64,000 bases of DNA. Source: CBIHON01 sp966211965. Lineage in GTDB: Bacteria; Pseudomonadota; Gammaproteobacteria; Burkholderiales; Burkholderiaceae_D. Where the stretch lies: assembly GCA_966211965.1 (NCBI GenBank), contig CBIHON010000016.1:39138-103137 (forward strand). The letters are read 5' to 3'. The position numbers were made by a program, and so were the translations under genes. Below the pieces are notes generated by a model. It did not search any database. It saw nothing but the letters and a program-made list of their open reading frames with translations, and was not told where the DNA came from. Below, piece after piece: positions 36,294-45,745 of this stretch (its first letter is position 1; every line of letters begins with the position of its first letter).

Positions 36294-37655
36294 ATGTCTA
36301 CTGCAATGCCGTCTTCATTGCCTCCGCTGAACGAGGCAATCTCTTCCGCTGCGCACCTCCTGACGGGCGCAGCGGGCGATTACGATCCATTGCTCGAATT
36401 GATAGGCGATGCGCGCTTCGTATTGCTGGGCGAAGCCAGCCACGGCACGCACGAGTTTTATCAGGAACGTGCTCGGATTACACAACGCCTGATCACGGAA
36501 AAGGGCTTCAACGCCGTCGCCGTGGAAGCCGACTGGCCTGACGCCTACCGCGTCAACCGCTACGTCCGCGGCCAGGGTGAGGATGCCAATGGCAAGCAGG
36601 CTCTGGAGGGTTTTCAACGCTTTCCGACCTGGATGTGGCGCAATACCGATGTGGTCGATTTCGTCGAATGGCTGCGCGCATACAACGATGCATTAAGGCC
36701 GCAGCAAGCGCCCCGGGTCGGCTTCTATGGCCTGGACTTGTACAGCTTGTTCACCTCGATCGGCGAGGTCTTGCGATATCTCGACAGGATCGATCCGGAA
36801 GCAGCCCGCCGCGCCCGCCTACGCTATGCCTGCTTCGATCATTTCGAGGAAGACAGCCAGTGCTACGGCTACGCGGCCGGTTTCGGCCTGTCGGATTCCT
36901 GCGAAGGAGAAGTAATCACGCAGCTACGCGACTTGCAGTCGCGCGCCCTCGACTATCTGCGACAAAACAACTCCGAAGCGGCGGACGCATTTTTTTATGC
37001 GCAGCAAAATGCGCGCCTCGTGAAAAACGCCGAAGAATACTACCGCACCATGTTCCGCGGGCGCATCTCGTCATGGAACCTGCGCGACCGGCACATGATG
37101 GAAACGCTGGACGCACTGGCGCACTACCTGTCGCAGACCAATGGCACACCGGCAAAGATCGTGGTATGGGAACACAACTCGCACATCGGCGACGCGCGAG
37201 CAACCGAGATCGGCCAGCAAGGCGAGTGGAATGTCGGGCAACTGGCGCGCGAACTCTATGGGGAAGAGACGCGGCTGATCGGCTTCACTACCTATCAGGG
37301 AACGGTCACGGCGGCGTCCGACTGGGATGTGCCGGCTGAACGCAAACGGGTGCGTCCCGCCTTGGCCGGCAGCTACGAAGCGTTGTTTCACCAGACCGGA
37401 ATGGCGCGTTTCCTGCTGCCGCTGCGAGAAAAAAATCCGGTCACGCAAGCACTGACCGACCGCAGGCTCGAGCGCGCCATCGGCGTCGTCTACCTGCCCG
37501 AAACCGAACGGCAGAGCCACTATTTTTATGCAGGCCTGCCGCAACAATTCGACGCGGTTTTACATTTCGACGAGACCCATGCGGTTGAACCGCTGGAGCT
37601 GACGAGCGGGTGGAAAACGGGCGAGGCGCCGGAGACGTTCCCGGTTGGGGTTTAG
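36294..37655 (+). CDS. Erythromycin esterase family protein
   Basis: A 453-aa protein from the ATG at 36294. Family motifs include VLLGEASHGTHEFYQERARIT (Glu and His of the active site), AVEADWPDAYRVNRYV, FYGLDLYSLFTSI and VVWEHNSHIGDARATE. EreA and EreB hydrolyse macrolide lactones, but most chromosomal homologues have unknown substrates, so macrolide resistance should not be assumed. It lies about 60 bases after the BON-SRPBCC gene on the same strand. The stop codon TAG is the first part of TTAGAACCT, the edge of a mobile-element relic. Confidence 0.9.
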   Translation: MSTAMPSSLPPLNEAISSAAHLLTGAAGDYDPLLELIGDARFVLLGEASHGTHEFYQERARITQRLITEKGFNAVAVEADWPDAYRVNRYVRGQGEDANGKQALEGFQRFPTWMWRNTDVVDFVEWLRAYNDALRPQQAPRVGFYGLDLYSLFTSIGEVLRYLDRIDPEAARRARLRYACFDHFEEDSQCYGYAAGFGLSDSCEGEVITQLRDLQSRALDYLRQNNSEAADAFFYAQQNARLVKNAEEYYRTMFRGRISSWNLRDRHMMETLDALAHYLSQTNGTPAKIVVWEHNSHIGDARATEIGQQGEWNVGQLARELYGEETRLIGFTTYQGTVTAASDWDVPAERKRVRPALAGSYEALFHQTGMARFLLPLREKNPVTQALTDRRLERAIGVVYLPETERQSHYFYAGLPQQFDAVLHFDETHAVEPLELTSGWKTGEAPETFPVGV

Positions 37656-38144
37656 AACCTATATCAGCCGTGCATCTGATGGTTCCACCCATTCTACGAT
37701 TCTCCCTTATCGATCCGGAAATTAAAGATTGACGGGCTGCTGGTTTGTCGAGCTACGAGTTCTGCAGGAGATGCATCGAACGCGCTCCTTATGGAAGAAC
37801 AGGTGCCCGGCGCGCATATCGGCGGCGGAGCCATTGCGTTGAAGAGATGTTTCTTGTCGGAGGATCGTTGTTGGCAGCCAACGCATACTCCTGCCCACCG
37901 ATGCCATTGGTTGCTCAGCCGCAACACAACGTTAAAATGCAAGAAAATTCTGAAGCCGTAGGGCTTTGGATGTGTGGAAAAAAGGTATGCTGGAAACGTC
38001 GGACCAACCTCAATAGTGGCGAATCATGCCGCAACTTTATGAAATCATGGGCCCGGCTTGCTCGACATCCTATTCATGACGCTGTGCGGGGTGATCTGCG
38101 GTATAGAAGACTGGGTTTGTCAAGAACTCAAACAGGCTCTAATA
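37653..38144 (+). mobile_element. Decayed insertion element with ISAs1-type transposase fragment
   Basis: No working gene. At 38026 a frame begins MPQLYEIMG, and a second frame from 38058 reads LLDILFMTLCGVICGIEDWV, the strongly conserved N-terminal helix of ISAs1-family transposases. Coding stops soon after. The region is bounded by TTAGAACCT on the left and AGGCTCTAA on the right, imperfect inverted ends with YTAR-type flanks. The middle (37690-38020) has no recognisable content. Read as a deleted or nested insertion relic. Confidence 0.55.
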
Positions 38145-38189
38145 AGTTAAAAAATCAGAAAACCCGCTTTCTATTAGGAGGATATCTGC

Positions 38190-39569
38190 ATGTCTGTTTT
38201 CAATGATCCATTCGATGTAAAAACCAAACTCGGCGCCTGCTCTTGTGGTCGTCACGACAGTATCGAGGCACACAACCTGGAAAGCGTCGGCGCACAGTCT
38301 CCCGCTTCGTCCGACCAGCACCTGATCCGGGTAGTAGAGTCGGCCGTCGTACGCGCGCTTTTTCCGCGCGACGAGGAGCGGCGCGCCTTCCTGCGCGCGA
38401 TCGGCCGGGCGACTGCCTGGTCCGCCATCTCGACCATTTTTCCGATGGCCGCCGCAACCGCCGTCGCGGCCGAACCGGTCGGAGCGGTGGAAAAGAAAAC
38501 ACTGAACATCGGCTACATTCCCATCACTTGCGCGACTCCGATCCTGCTGGGAAAAATCCTCGGCTATTACGAAAAAAACGGTCTTGACGTCAAGCTGCAC
38601 AAAGGAACGAACGGCTGGCCCGGCATCAGGGACAAGGTAATCAGCGGGGAATACGACTCGGCGCAAATGCTCGCCCCTTTGGCGTTGGGAATACGCCTGG
38701 GCGCCTCCGGTTCTCCCAAGCCGGTCGTGGTAGCGATGATGGAAAATCTCGGCGGCCATTCGATGATTTTCAACCTCAAGCACAAGGACAAGCGCGATCC
38801 GAAGCAATGGAGCGGATTCAAATTCGGCGTTCCCGATGAGCTCTCGGTGCATAACTTCTTGTTGCGCGAATATCTGATCAAACACGGCGTCAATCCCGAA
38901 CGCGACGTCAAGATCGTTCCCATGGCGCCGCCCAAGATGGGCGAGAGCCTGCGTGCCGGCGAGATCGACGCAGCTATGGCGCCGGAACCATTCGGCCAGC
39001 GCGCCGTGCATGACGGCATTGCCTTCATCAACCTGATCAGCGCCGACTTATGGGATGGTCATCCATGCTGCACTTTCATGAGCAATGAACATATGCTCAA
39101 GGAGTTGCCCAATACCTTCGCGGCCCTGTTCCGAAGCCTCATCCAAGCGTCCACCTTCACCAACAGTCTGGAAAACATTCCCAAGGTCACCAAGGAATTG
39201 GCCGTGGCGGAATATCTCAATCAACCGCCATCGGTCATCGAGCAAGTGCTGCTCGGGAAATATCCTGACGGCCTGGGCCACAACAAGACGAATTCGCGGC
39301 GCGTTGCGTTCGAGCCATTCCCATGGCAATCAATGGCGATGTGGATACTCTATGAGATGAAGCGCTGGGGCTATTTGAAGAAGGACGTCGATTACAAGCA
39401 GATCGCCGAACAGGTGTTCCTGGCAACGGATGCCCGCAAGCACATGCTCGATGCCGGTGTGCGCCCCGCCAAGCTCAATTCGCGCAAACACCTCATCGAC
39501 GGCCGCGAATTCGATCCTGATCAGCCGGAAGCCTATTTCAAGGCACTGCCTGAGGTCAAGCGAATGTAG
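38190..39569 (+). CDS. ABC-transporter substrate-binding protein, NrtA/CmpA type, Tat signal
   Basis: A 459-aa protein with AGGAGG upstream of the ATG. Residues 1-60 are a cytosolic-looking lead with CSCGRH. A twin-arginine signal follows (ERRAFLRAIGRATAWSAISTIFPMAAATAVAA). The mature part starts KKTLNIGYIPITCATPILLGK and has GVPDELSVHNFLLREYLIKHG and AAMAPEPFGQRAV, as in nitrate, bicarbonate or related NrtA/CmpA binding proteins. Tat export suggests folding or cofactor loading before export. No permease or ATPase gene is adjacent, so it may act as a sensor or with a distant transporter. Confidence 0.88.
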   Translation: MSVFNDPFDVKTKLGACSCGRHDSIEAHNLESVGAQSPASSDQHLIRVVESAVVRALFPRDEERRAFLRAIGRATAWSAISTIFPMAAATAVAAEPVGAVEKKTLNIGYIPITCATPILLGKILGYYEKNGLDVKLHKGTNGWPGIRDKVISGEYDSAQMLAPLALGIRLGASGSPKPVVVAMMENLGGHSMIFNLKHKDKRDPKQWSGFKFGVPDELSVHNFLLREYLIKHGVNPERDVKIVPMAPPKMGESLRAGEIDAAMAPEPFGQRAVHDGIAFINLISADLWDGHPCCTFMSNEHMLKELPNTFAALFRSLIQASTFTNSLENIPKVTKELAVAEYLNQPPSVIEQVLLGKYPDGLGHNKTNSRRVAFEPFPWQSMAMWILYEMKRWGYLKKDVDYKQIAEQVFLATDARKHMLDAGVRPAKLNSRKHLIDGREFDPDQPEAYFKALPEVKRM

Positions 39570-39664
39570 GAACCTCTCCCAGCAGGGACCGGCATCGGAG
39601 ACGTTTTCGGTCGGAGTGTGATTCGACTGCATTCTGCTGACGGCCTCTGCTTCTTAATCCGGCC

Positions 39665-41545
39665 TCAATGCTCCAGCACATACTCCCCCGGCGCCGCCCC
39701 CAAGCGCGGATATCCCTTGCCGGGCGCACCCAAAGCCGGCGGCTGCGTCCACCCGCTGTTGCGCCGCTCCAGCCATTCCGCCCACACCGGCCACCAGGAA
39801 CCTTCGCGCTGGGGCGTCGCAAGATACCAGATGTCCGGGTCGATGTACTTGTCGCGCGCAGTCCAGTGCGAGATGCGGAAATGCCGATTGCGGCGGCCGG
39901 CGCTCCTGTGGCCGGGTTCACTGACGATGCCGGCATTGTGCCCGCCGCTGGTCAGCAGGAAGGTGGTGTCGGTTTCAGATACGAGGTTGATTTTGTAGAC
40001 CGAGCGCCAGGGCGAGACATGGTCGGTTTCAGTCCCGACAAGGAACATCGGCACGCGGATATCGCTGAGCGCAACAGGTCTGCCTTCGACCTTGTAGCGC
40101 CCCTCGAACAAATCGTTGCGCAGGAACAGGCGCCGCAGGTACTCGCTATGCATGCGATAGGGCATGCGGGTCGCATCGGCATTCCATGCCATCAGGTCCG
40201 TCATCGGTGCAGGCTGTCCCATCAGGTACTGGCTGACGAGACGTGACCAGATCAGGTCGTTCGAGCGCAGCAGCCGAAAAGCGCCGGCCATCTGCCGGTT
40301 GTCGAGATAGCCTTGCTCCCACATCAGGTCTTCCAGGAAATCGAGCTGGCTGTCGTCGATGAACAGCGTCAGTTCGCCCGCTTCGGAAAAATCCGTCTGC
40401 GCGGCCAGCAGCGTGATCGAGTTGAGCCTGTCGTCATCCTTTTGCGCAAAGAAGGCGGCGGCGATCGAAAGCATGGTCCCGCCCAGGCAATAGCCGAGGG
40501 CGTTGACCTTGCGGCCGGGCACGATCGCCCGCACCGCATCGAGCGCCCCGAACACGCCCAAGTGCAGATAATCCTCCATGCCCAGATCGCGGTCCTGCTC
40601 ATTCGGGTTGTGCCAGGAAATCATGAATACCGTGTGGCCTCGTCCCACCAGGTAATTGACCAGTGAATTGCCGGGCGACAGATCAAGAATGTAGTACTTC
40701 ATGATCCACGCCGGTACGATCAAGAGCGGCTCGGCATGGACTTGTTCGGTCTTCGGCTTATATTGGATCAACTCGATCAGGCGATTGCGATACACCACCT
40801 CGCCCGGCGTGATCGCGACCTCCCGGCCGGGCCGGAACGCTTCGGTGCCGGGCGGAGGGTTGCCTGCGAATGTGCGTTCGCATTCCTCCATGAAGTTGAG
40901 TGCGCCGCGCAGCAGGTTTTGCCCGCCCTCGCGCAGAGTGACCTTGAGGACTTCCGGATTGGTCGCGATGAAATTGACGGGCGAGACGACGTCGAGCAAT
41001 TGCCTGGCGACGAAGGACACCACCTGCTCATGATGCGGCGACACGCCGCCGATGCCGGTGGTGACGTTATGCCACCACTGCTGATGCAGCAGAAAACCCT
41101 GATGGATCACATTGAAAGGCCAGCGATGCCATGACTCGTCGCGAAAGCGCTTGTCTTGCGGCAGAGGAGTGATACATGCTTCGCAATCGGCGCCGGCATA
41201 TTCCCGTACCGCATAGAGATGCAGTCGCATCGCCTTGCGCAGCGCCTTTTCCACCAGGCGCTGCCACTTGCCGGGCGATTGGGAAAAGTGCAGCGCCCAA
41301 TCGGAAAACGCCAGCGCCAGGCTGGCAGGGGAAATGCCCCAGGTAAGGCGGCCCATGATTGCATGCAACAGCCGGTCGACGCTGGAGGGCGGCTCTACTT
41401 CGGGGGGAGTGCCGGGAGCAGGCGGCATGGCCTCCGCTGTCTTTGGAGGAGTTTGCCGGTCCGCTACCAGCCGCTCCTGCGAAGGCGGCAACTTTCCAGC
41501 TTCGACCATGGCTTGGCGCCGGGCAGCGTTGGGGTCACTTGGCAT
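39665..41545 (-). CDS. phaC: Poly(3-hydroxyalkanoate) synthase family protein (class I-like)
   Basis: A 626-aa protein. The lipase-like box GYCLGG places the nucleophile Cys near residue 352; the acid is in GTETDHVSPW (about 507) and the His in GGHNAG (about 536). LIVPAWIMKYYILDLSPGNSLVNYLVGRGHTVFMISW is the typical synthase segment. Residues 1-55 are Pro-rich and variable. It polymerises hydroxyacyl-CoA into storage polyester. No phaA/phaB is adjacent; it lies downstream of an acyl-CoA synthetase gene on the same strand. Probably an accessory synthase rather than the main phaCAB operon. Confidence 0.92.
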   Translation of the reverse strand: MPSDPNAARRQAMVEAGKLPPSQERLVADRQTPPKTAEAMPPAPGTPPEVEPPSSVDRLLHAIMGRLTWGISPASLALAFSDWALHFSQSPGKWQRLVEKALRKAMRLHLYAVREYAGADCEACITPLPQDKRFRDESWHRWPFNVIHQGFLLHQQWWHNVTTGIGGVSPHHEQVVSFVARQLLDVVSPVNFIATNPEVLKVTLREGGQNLLRGALNFMEECERTFAGNPPPGTEAFRPGREVAITPGEVVYRNRLIELIQYKPKTEQVHAEPLLIVPAWIMKYYILDLSPGNSLVNYLVGRGHTVFMISWHNPNEQDRDLGMEDYLHLGVFGALDAVRAIVPGRKVNALGYCLGGTMLSIAAAFFAQKDDDRLNSITLLAAQTDFSEAGELTLFIDDSQLDFLEDLMWEQGYLDNRQMAGAFRLLRSNDLIWSRLVSQYLMGQPAPMTDLMAWNADATRMPYRMHSEYLRRLFLRNDLFEGRYKVEGRPVALSDIRVPMFLVGTETDHVSPWRSVYKINLVSETDTTFLLTSGGHNAGIVSEPGHRSAGRRNRHFRISHWTARDKYIDPDIWYLATPQREGSWWPVWAEWLERRNSGWTQPPALGAPGKGYPRLGAAPGEYVLEH

Positions 41546-41584
41546 ATCGTTTCAATTATTGACGTGTCCGTAAAACATTACTGT

Positions 41585-41604
41585 CGTCCCAGCACGCTGG
41601 GACG
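41585..41604. promoter_or_regulatory. Hairpin between acs-like gene and phaC
   Basis: CGTCCCAGC-AC-GCTGGGACG, a 9-bp perfect stem, 40 bases before the phaC start and about 110 after the upstream gene's stop. No T-tract; may be an operator, an attenuating mRNA stem or a short REP unit. Confidence 0.35.
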
Positions 41605-41712
41605 GCGCGGGATAAATCATCAATTATGTAAAACTCAATAAAAATATGTTTCAAACACGTGATATGAGGAGGAGAGGCGAGCAGAGTTCGCCGGTTTTCT
41701 CATCGGATCGTT

Positions 41713-44394
41713 TCAAGCCGGCGTCAGGCTGAGCCGCAGCAAAACGGTTCCTGCTTCGGGCTTTGCCTCGGTCTGAAAACCGAAGTGCTGTGCCAGGCGC
41801 AGCACCCGTTCGTTGTGCGCCAATGCCTCGCCAGTCAATTCCTGTATGCCTTGATTGCGGCAATACTCGATCAGCTTCTTCAGCAAGATGGTTCCCAGTC
41901 CCTGCCCTTTGAGGTCGGAGCGGACGATGATCGCGAACTCGGCGTGTTGCTTGTCCGGGTCCGCAATCGCGTGCGCCACCCCCAGGATTTCCCACTCGCC
42001 GCGCGTGTCTTCGCGAGTGGCGAGAAAGGCCATCTCACGGTCGTAGTCGATCTGGGTCAGGCGTGCAAGTTGCGTGCGCTGCAATTCCCGCCGGCGCGTG
42101 AAAATCCGGTGCCGCACATCCTCCGGGTTGAGCGCGTTGAAGAATGCGATGTACTGCGCGCCATCCTCCGGTTTGACCGGCCGCAACAGGAGAGCATGTT
42201 CGCGCCACCGGCTGGCTTCCTCCAGCTTTTCCGGGTAGGGCCGGATCGCAAGACGATCGATGCCGGCGGCACCGGGCGGCGCGACCCGCACGCGCGCATC
42301 GAGCGCAATCACGCCGCGGCTGTCGGCCAGCAGCGGGTTGATGTCCAGCTCTGCAATTTGCGGCAGGTCGGCCACCAGGTGCGAAACCTGGATCAGGGTA
42401 CGACAAATCGCATCGACGTCGGCCGGGGGACGATTGCGATAGCCGGCAAGCAAGCGCGAGATACGCGTGCGTGAAATGAGGTCGCGCGCCAGCACCATGT
42501 TGAGCGGCGGCAGGCCGATCGCATGGTCGGCACTCACTTCGACGGCAATGCCGCCCTGACCGAACAGGATGACCGGGCCGAATACCGGATCGGTGGCGAC
42601 GCCGACGATCAATTCGTGCGCCTGCGGACGGCGCGCCATGGCCTGCACCGAAAAGCCTTCCAGCCTCGCGCCGGGCTGCAATTCGCGCAAGCGTGCATAC
42701 ATGGCATCGGCGGCGGCCTGGACCGCTTCGGGTGTTTCCAGATCAAGCGCGACGCCGCCCACGTCGGACTTATGGGTGATGTCCGGCGAGAGGATTTTCA
42801 GCGCTACCGGGAAACCGATCTCATGAGCCATCTGCAGCGCCTGCTGGATAGTACGGGCGATGCGGGTTTCCACGACGGGTATGCCATAGGCCGCCAGCAC
42901 GGCTTTCGCTTCCGGTTCCGACAGCATCGACCGCTTCTGCTCCAGCGCCGCGTCGGCCAGCGCCTCGGCCTTGGCGCGGTCGGGGATGAAGTCCGATGGC
43001 AGCGAGGGCGGCACTTCCATCAACATATTCTGGTTGCGCCAGTACTGCACGATTTGCATGAAGCCGCGCACGGCCTCTTCCGGGGTATCGTAGGCCGGGA
43101 TGCCGGCGTCGGCAAAAATGTGCCGCGCCTGCGCCACCGCGTCGCCTCCCAGCCAGCAGGCGAGCACGTTGCGCGACGCGGTCTTGAGCAAGGGCGCCAC
43201 GGCGGCGGCGATTTCGGTGCTGGGGACGATGGCGGACGGTGCATGGATGAAAAGAATCGCGTCCGATTCCGGGTCTTGCAGCAAGACTTCCATGGTCTGC
43301 ACGTAACGCCGGACCGGTGCGTCGCCGATGATGTCAACCGGATTGCCGCTCGACCAGGTCGGAGGCAATATCGCATCCAGCTTGCGCAGCGTTTGCTCCG
43401 ACAAGGAGGCCAGGCGCCCCTGCGAAAGCACCAGGGCATCGGTTGCCATCACTCCGGGGCCGCCGCCGTTGGTCATGATCGCCAGCCGGTCGCCGATCAG
43501 CGGACGCGCGCGGGCCAAGGTTTCCACGGCATCGAACAAATCCTCGGTCGAGTCTACGCGCAACATTCCCGCGCGGCGGATCGCGGCATCGTAGACGTCA
43601 TCCGCCCCCGCCAGCGCGCCGGTATGCGATGCCGCCGCCCTGGCCCCTTCCGGCGCGCGGCCGGCCTTGACCAGCAGCACCGGCTTGCTGCGCGCCGCGG
43701 CGCGCGCCGCCGACATGAACTTGCGCGCCGCGCGGAGGTCTTCCATGTACATCAGTATCGCCTGCGTGGCCGCATCGCCGGCCAGATAGTCGAGGATATC
43801 CGCGAAGTCGATGTCGGCGCTCTCGCCCAGGGAAATGAATTTCGAAAACCCGATATGGCGCGACTTGGCCCAGTCGAGAACACCGGTCACCATGGCTCCG
43901 GACTGCGATACGAAAGCAAGCTTGCCGGGCAATGCGCCGGTATGCGCAAAGCTGGCATTGAGCGCCAGGCCCGGCACCAGCAAGCCGACGCAATTGGGGC
44001 CAAGGATGCGCAGCAGATGCGGCTTGGCGGCCGCCAGCATGGCCTCCTTCAGCGTCCGGCCATGACGGTCTTCCGCCTTGCCCAGCCCCGCACTCAGCAC
44101 GATCGCGGCCTTGGTGCCGCGCGCCCCCAATTCCCCGATAAGCTCAGGCACGGTCGCGGCCGGCGTGCAGATCACGGCCAGTTCCGGCGTCTCGGGCAAA
44201 TCCGCAATCCTTGCGTACACCTTGCGGCCATCGAGCGCCGCGTATTTCGGATTGACCGGCATGATGGAACCGCGGAAACCCGCTTCGATCAAGTTGCGCA
44301 ACACGGTCGCGCCCACACTCTGCGGTTTCATCGAGGCCCCAATCACGGCGATCGATTGTGGCGCGAACAAATGCGTGAGATTTCTGGTGCTCAT
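41713..44394 (-). CDS. Acyl/acetyl-CoA synthetase (ADP-forming type) fused to GNAT acetyltransferase
   Basis: An 893-aa fusion. Residues 1-130: CoA-binding domain (FAPQSIAVIGASMKPQSVGATVLRNL). About 140-450: succinyl-CoA-synthetase-like part with GPNCVGLL and the phospho-His segment ASHTGALAG. About 490-700: ATP-grasp (EPEAKAVLAAYGIPVVET, GFPVALKILSPDITHKSDVGGV). About 735-893: GNAT domain with acetyl-CoA loop GQGLGT. The architecture is that of the bacterial protein acetyltransferase Pat/PatZ, which acetylates acetyl-CoA synthetase, although some members also form acyl-CoA. GAGGA precedes the ATG. The intact His motif suggests the ligase half is not degenerate. Confidence 0.92.
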   Translation of the reverse strand: MSTRNLTHLFAPQSIAVIGASMKPQSVGATVLRNLIEAGFRGSIMPVNPKYAALDGRKVYARIADLPETPELAVICTPAATVPELIGELGARGTKAAIVLSAGLGKAEDRHGRTLKEAMLAAAKPHLLRILGPNCVGLLVPGLALNASFAHTGALPGKLAFVSQSGAMVTGVLDWAKSRHIGFSKFISLGESADIDFADILDYLAGDAATQAILMYMEDLRAARKFMSAARAAARSKPVLLVKAGRAPEGARAAASHTGALAGADDVYDAAIRRAGMLRVDSTEDLFDAVETLARARPLIGDRLAIMTNGGGPGVMATDALVLSQGRLASLSEQTLRKLDAILPPTWSSGNPVDIIGDAPVRRYVQTMEVLLQDPESDAILFIHAPSAIVPSTEIAAAVAPLLKTASRNVLACWLGGDAVAQARHIFADAGIPAYDTPEEAVRGFMQIVQYWRNQNMLMEVPPSLPSDFIPDRAKAEALADAALEQKRSMLSEPEAKAVLAAYGIPVVETRIARTIQQALQMAHEIGFPVALKILSPDITHKSDVGGVALDLETPEAVQAAADAMYARLRELQPGARLEGFSVQAMARRPQAHELIVGVATDPVFGPVILFGQGGIAVEVSADHAIGLPPLNMVLARDLISRTRISRLLAGYRNRPPADVDAICRTLIQVSHLVADLPQIAELDINPLLADSRGVIALDARVRVAPPGAAGIDRLAIRPYPEKLEEASRWREHALLLRPVKPEDGAQYIAFFNALNPEDVRHRIFTRRRELQRTQLARLTQIDYDREMAFLATREDTRGEWEILGVAHAIADPDKQHAEFAIIVRSDLKGQGLGTILLKKLIEYCRNQGIQELTGEALAHNERVLRLAQHFGFQTEAKPEAGTVLLRLSLTPA

Positions 44395-44549
44395 GGCAAT
44401 CCTCGATGCGAACTAATTGACGCGCATGCAGTCTGGATAGATGGAAGACAGCCGATCAAAACGGAAGGTTCCGGCTGTCAGGGCCGAACGGATGCGGCGC
44501 CAGGCGCCCGCCTCGACGGTGGTCTTGCGACCCGGCAAAGGAGTACGGC

Positions 44550-45503
44550 ATGAGCATGAACATGCACACGGCGGGAAACGGCACACGCAAGGAGGGTTCC
44601 AACGGCCTGCCGGCCGCCATCGGCAACACGCCCCTGGTGGAGATCGGGTTGGTGCATGAGGTTGCTGCCGCGGCGCGGCTTTTCGCCAAGCTGGAAAGCG
44701 TGAACCCGGGGGGCTCGATCAAGGACCGGCCGGTGGCGCGCATGATGAAGCAGGCTATCGCGGACGGCTGCTTCATCGCCGGACGCAGGCTGCTGGATTC
44801 CTCTTCGGGCAACGCCGGCATTTCCTACGCGATGCTGGGCGCGGTCTTGGGAGTTCCCGTCACGTTGGTGGTGCCAGGCAACGCAAGCCAGGAGTGCTTG
44901 CGGCGCATCAGGGCGCACGGTGCCGACCTGATCCTGACCGATCCCATCGAGGGCTACGATTTTGCGATTCGCGAAGCACGCCGCCTGGCTGCCGCTGAAC
45001 CCGAGCGCTATTGGTACTGCGACCAATACAGCAACCGGCACAACTGGCGTGCGCACTATGAAGAAACCGCAAGCGAAATCCTGAACCAGGTGGCGCATTG
45101 CACGGGCAGCGCACCCGATTCTCTGGTGGCAGGCATCGGCACCGGCGGCACGCTGACCGGCGTCGCCCGGCGGCTGCGCGAAGTCCGGTCCGCTCTGCAT
45201 GTGGCCGCCGTGATCCCGGCGGCGTTTCCCGGTATCGACGGTTTGAAGCCGCTGGGCCGCCCTGGCGATATCGTGCCGGCCCTGCTCGACCAATCCTTGA
45301 TCAACCGGCGCATCCCGGTCCGTCTCGACGAAGCGGCAGCAATGTGCAAACGGCTGGCAGCGCGCGGCCTGTTCGTCGGCCCCTCTTCCGGCGCCTTCGT
45401 GCACGCGGCATTGAAGCTCGCCGCCAGCGACAATTTCCATACCATCGTGACGCTGTTGAGCGACACCGGCGAGCGTTATGGCGCGACCGGAATGTGGAGT
45501 TAG
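44550..45503 (+). CDS. Cysteine synthase family PLP enzyme
   Basis: A 317-aa fold-type II PLP enzyme. The start has AAAGGAG 7 bases upstream. PLP Lys is in NPGGSIKDRP; the substrate-binding loop is SSSGNAGISYA; the phosphate-binding loop is GIGTGGTLTG. This is the pattern of O-acetylserine sulfhydrylases or cystathionine beta-synthase-like enzymes (CysK/CysM). The TSGNTG loop is SSGNAG here, nearer to CysM-type variants. No cysE or sulfate genes are adjacent. It is divergent from the acyl-CoA synthetase gene; a role in stress-time sulfur or H2S metabolism is possible but not shown. Confidence 0.9.
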   Translation: MSMNMHTAGNGTRKEGSNGLPAAIGNTPLVEIGLVHEVAAAARLFAKLESVNPGGSIKDRPVARMMKQAIADGCFIAGRRLLDSSSGNAGISYAMLGAVLGVPVTLVVPGNASQECLRRIRAHGADLILTDPIEGYDFAIREARRLAAAEPERYWYCDQYSNRHNWRAHYEETASEILNQVAHCTGSAPDSLVAGIGTGGTLTGVARRLREVRSALHVAAVIPAAFPGIDGLKPLGRPGDIVPALLDQSLINRRIPVRLDEAAAMCKRLAARGLFVGPSSGAFVHAALKLAASDNFHTIVTLLSDTGERYGATGMWS

Positions 45504-45541
45504 CGCATTCCCCTATTTCATTCATTCAGTCCATCACGCCT

Positions 45542-45703
45542 GTGAAGATTTTTCTCGATTTACTGGTCATCGCACTCACCGCTGGCGCCTATGTCGCGCT
45601 CAATTTTTTTGCAGCCAAAAAATTGATCGACTATTTGTCCACGCTGAAAAGCCGTGCCAGGAAAATCGCGAAATCCCCGGAGCGCTCCAGAACCGGTGCC
45701 TAA
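45542..45703 (+). CDS. Small single-pass membrane protein
   Basis: A 53-aa frame starting at a GTG, with one hydrophobic helix (IFLDLLVIALTAGAYVALNFFAA) followed by a basic tail (KSRARKIAKSPERSR). The hydrophobic/basic pattern supports a real membrane peptide. No Shine-Dalgarno is visible and the start is uncertain. It lies 38 bases after the cysteine synthase and convergent with the UXS gene. Confidence 0.4.
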   Translation: MKIFLDLLVIALTAGAYVALNFFAAKKLIDYLSTLKSRARKIAKSPERSRTGA

Positions 45704-45745
45704 CACGATTTCCTGTCGACACCCCAATCGTGCGCATGGCGCACG

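Noticed and set aside
36294..37655. Macrolide resistance gene
   Set aside because: The family match is clear, but chromosomal members commonly have other, unknown substrates, so resistance cannot be claimed from sequence.
42523..44553. 676-codon frame opposite the acyl-CoA synthetase gene
   Set aside because: Shadow of a high-GC gene; its translation is rich in Arg/His/Gln with no domain, while the opposite strand has a complete domain series.
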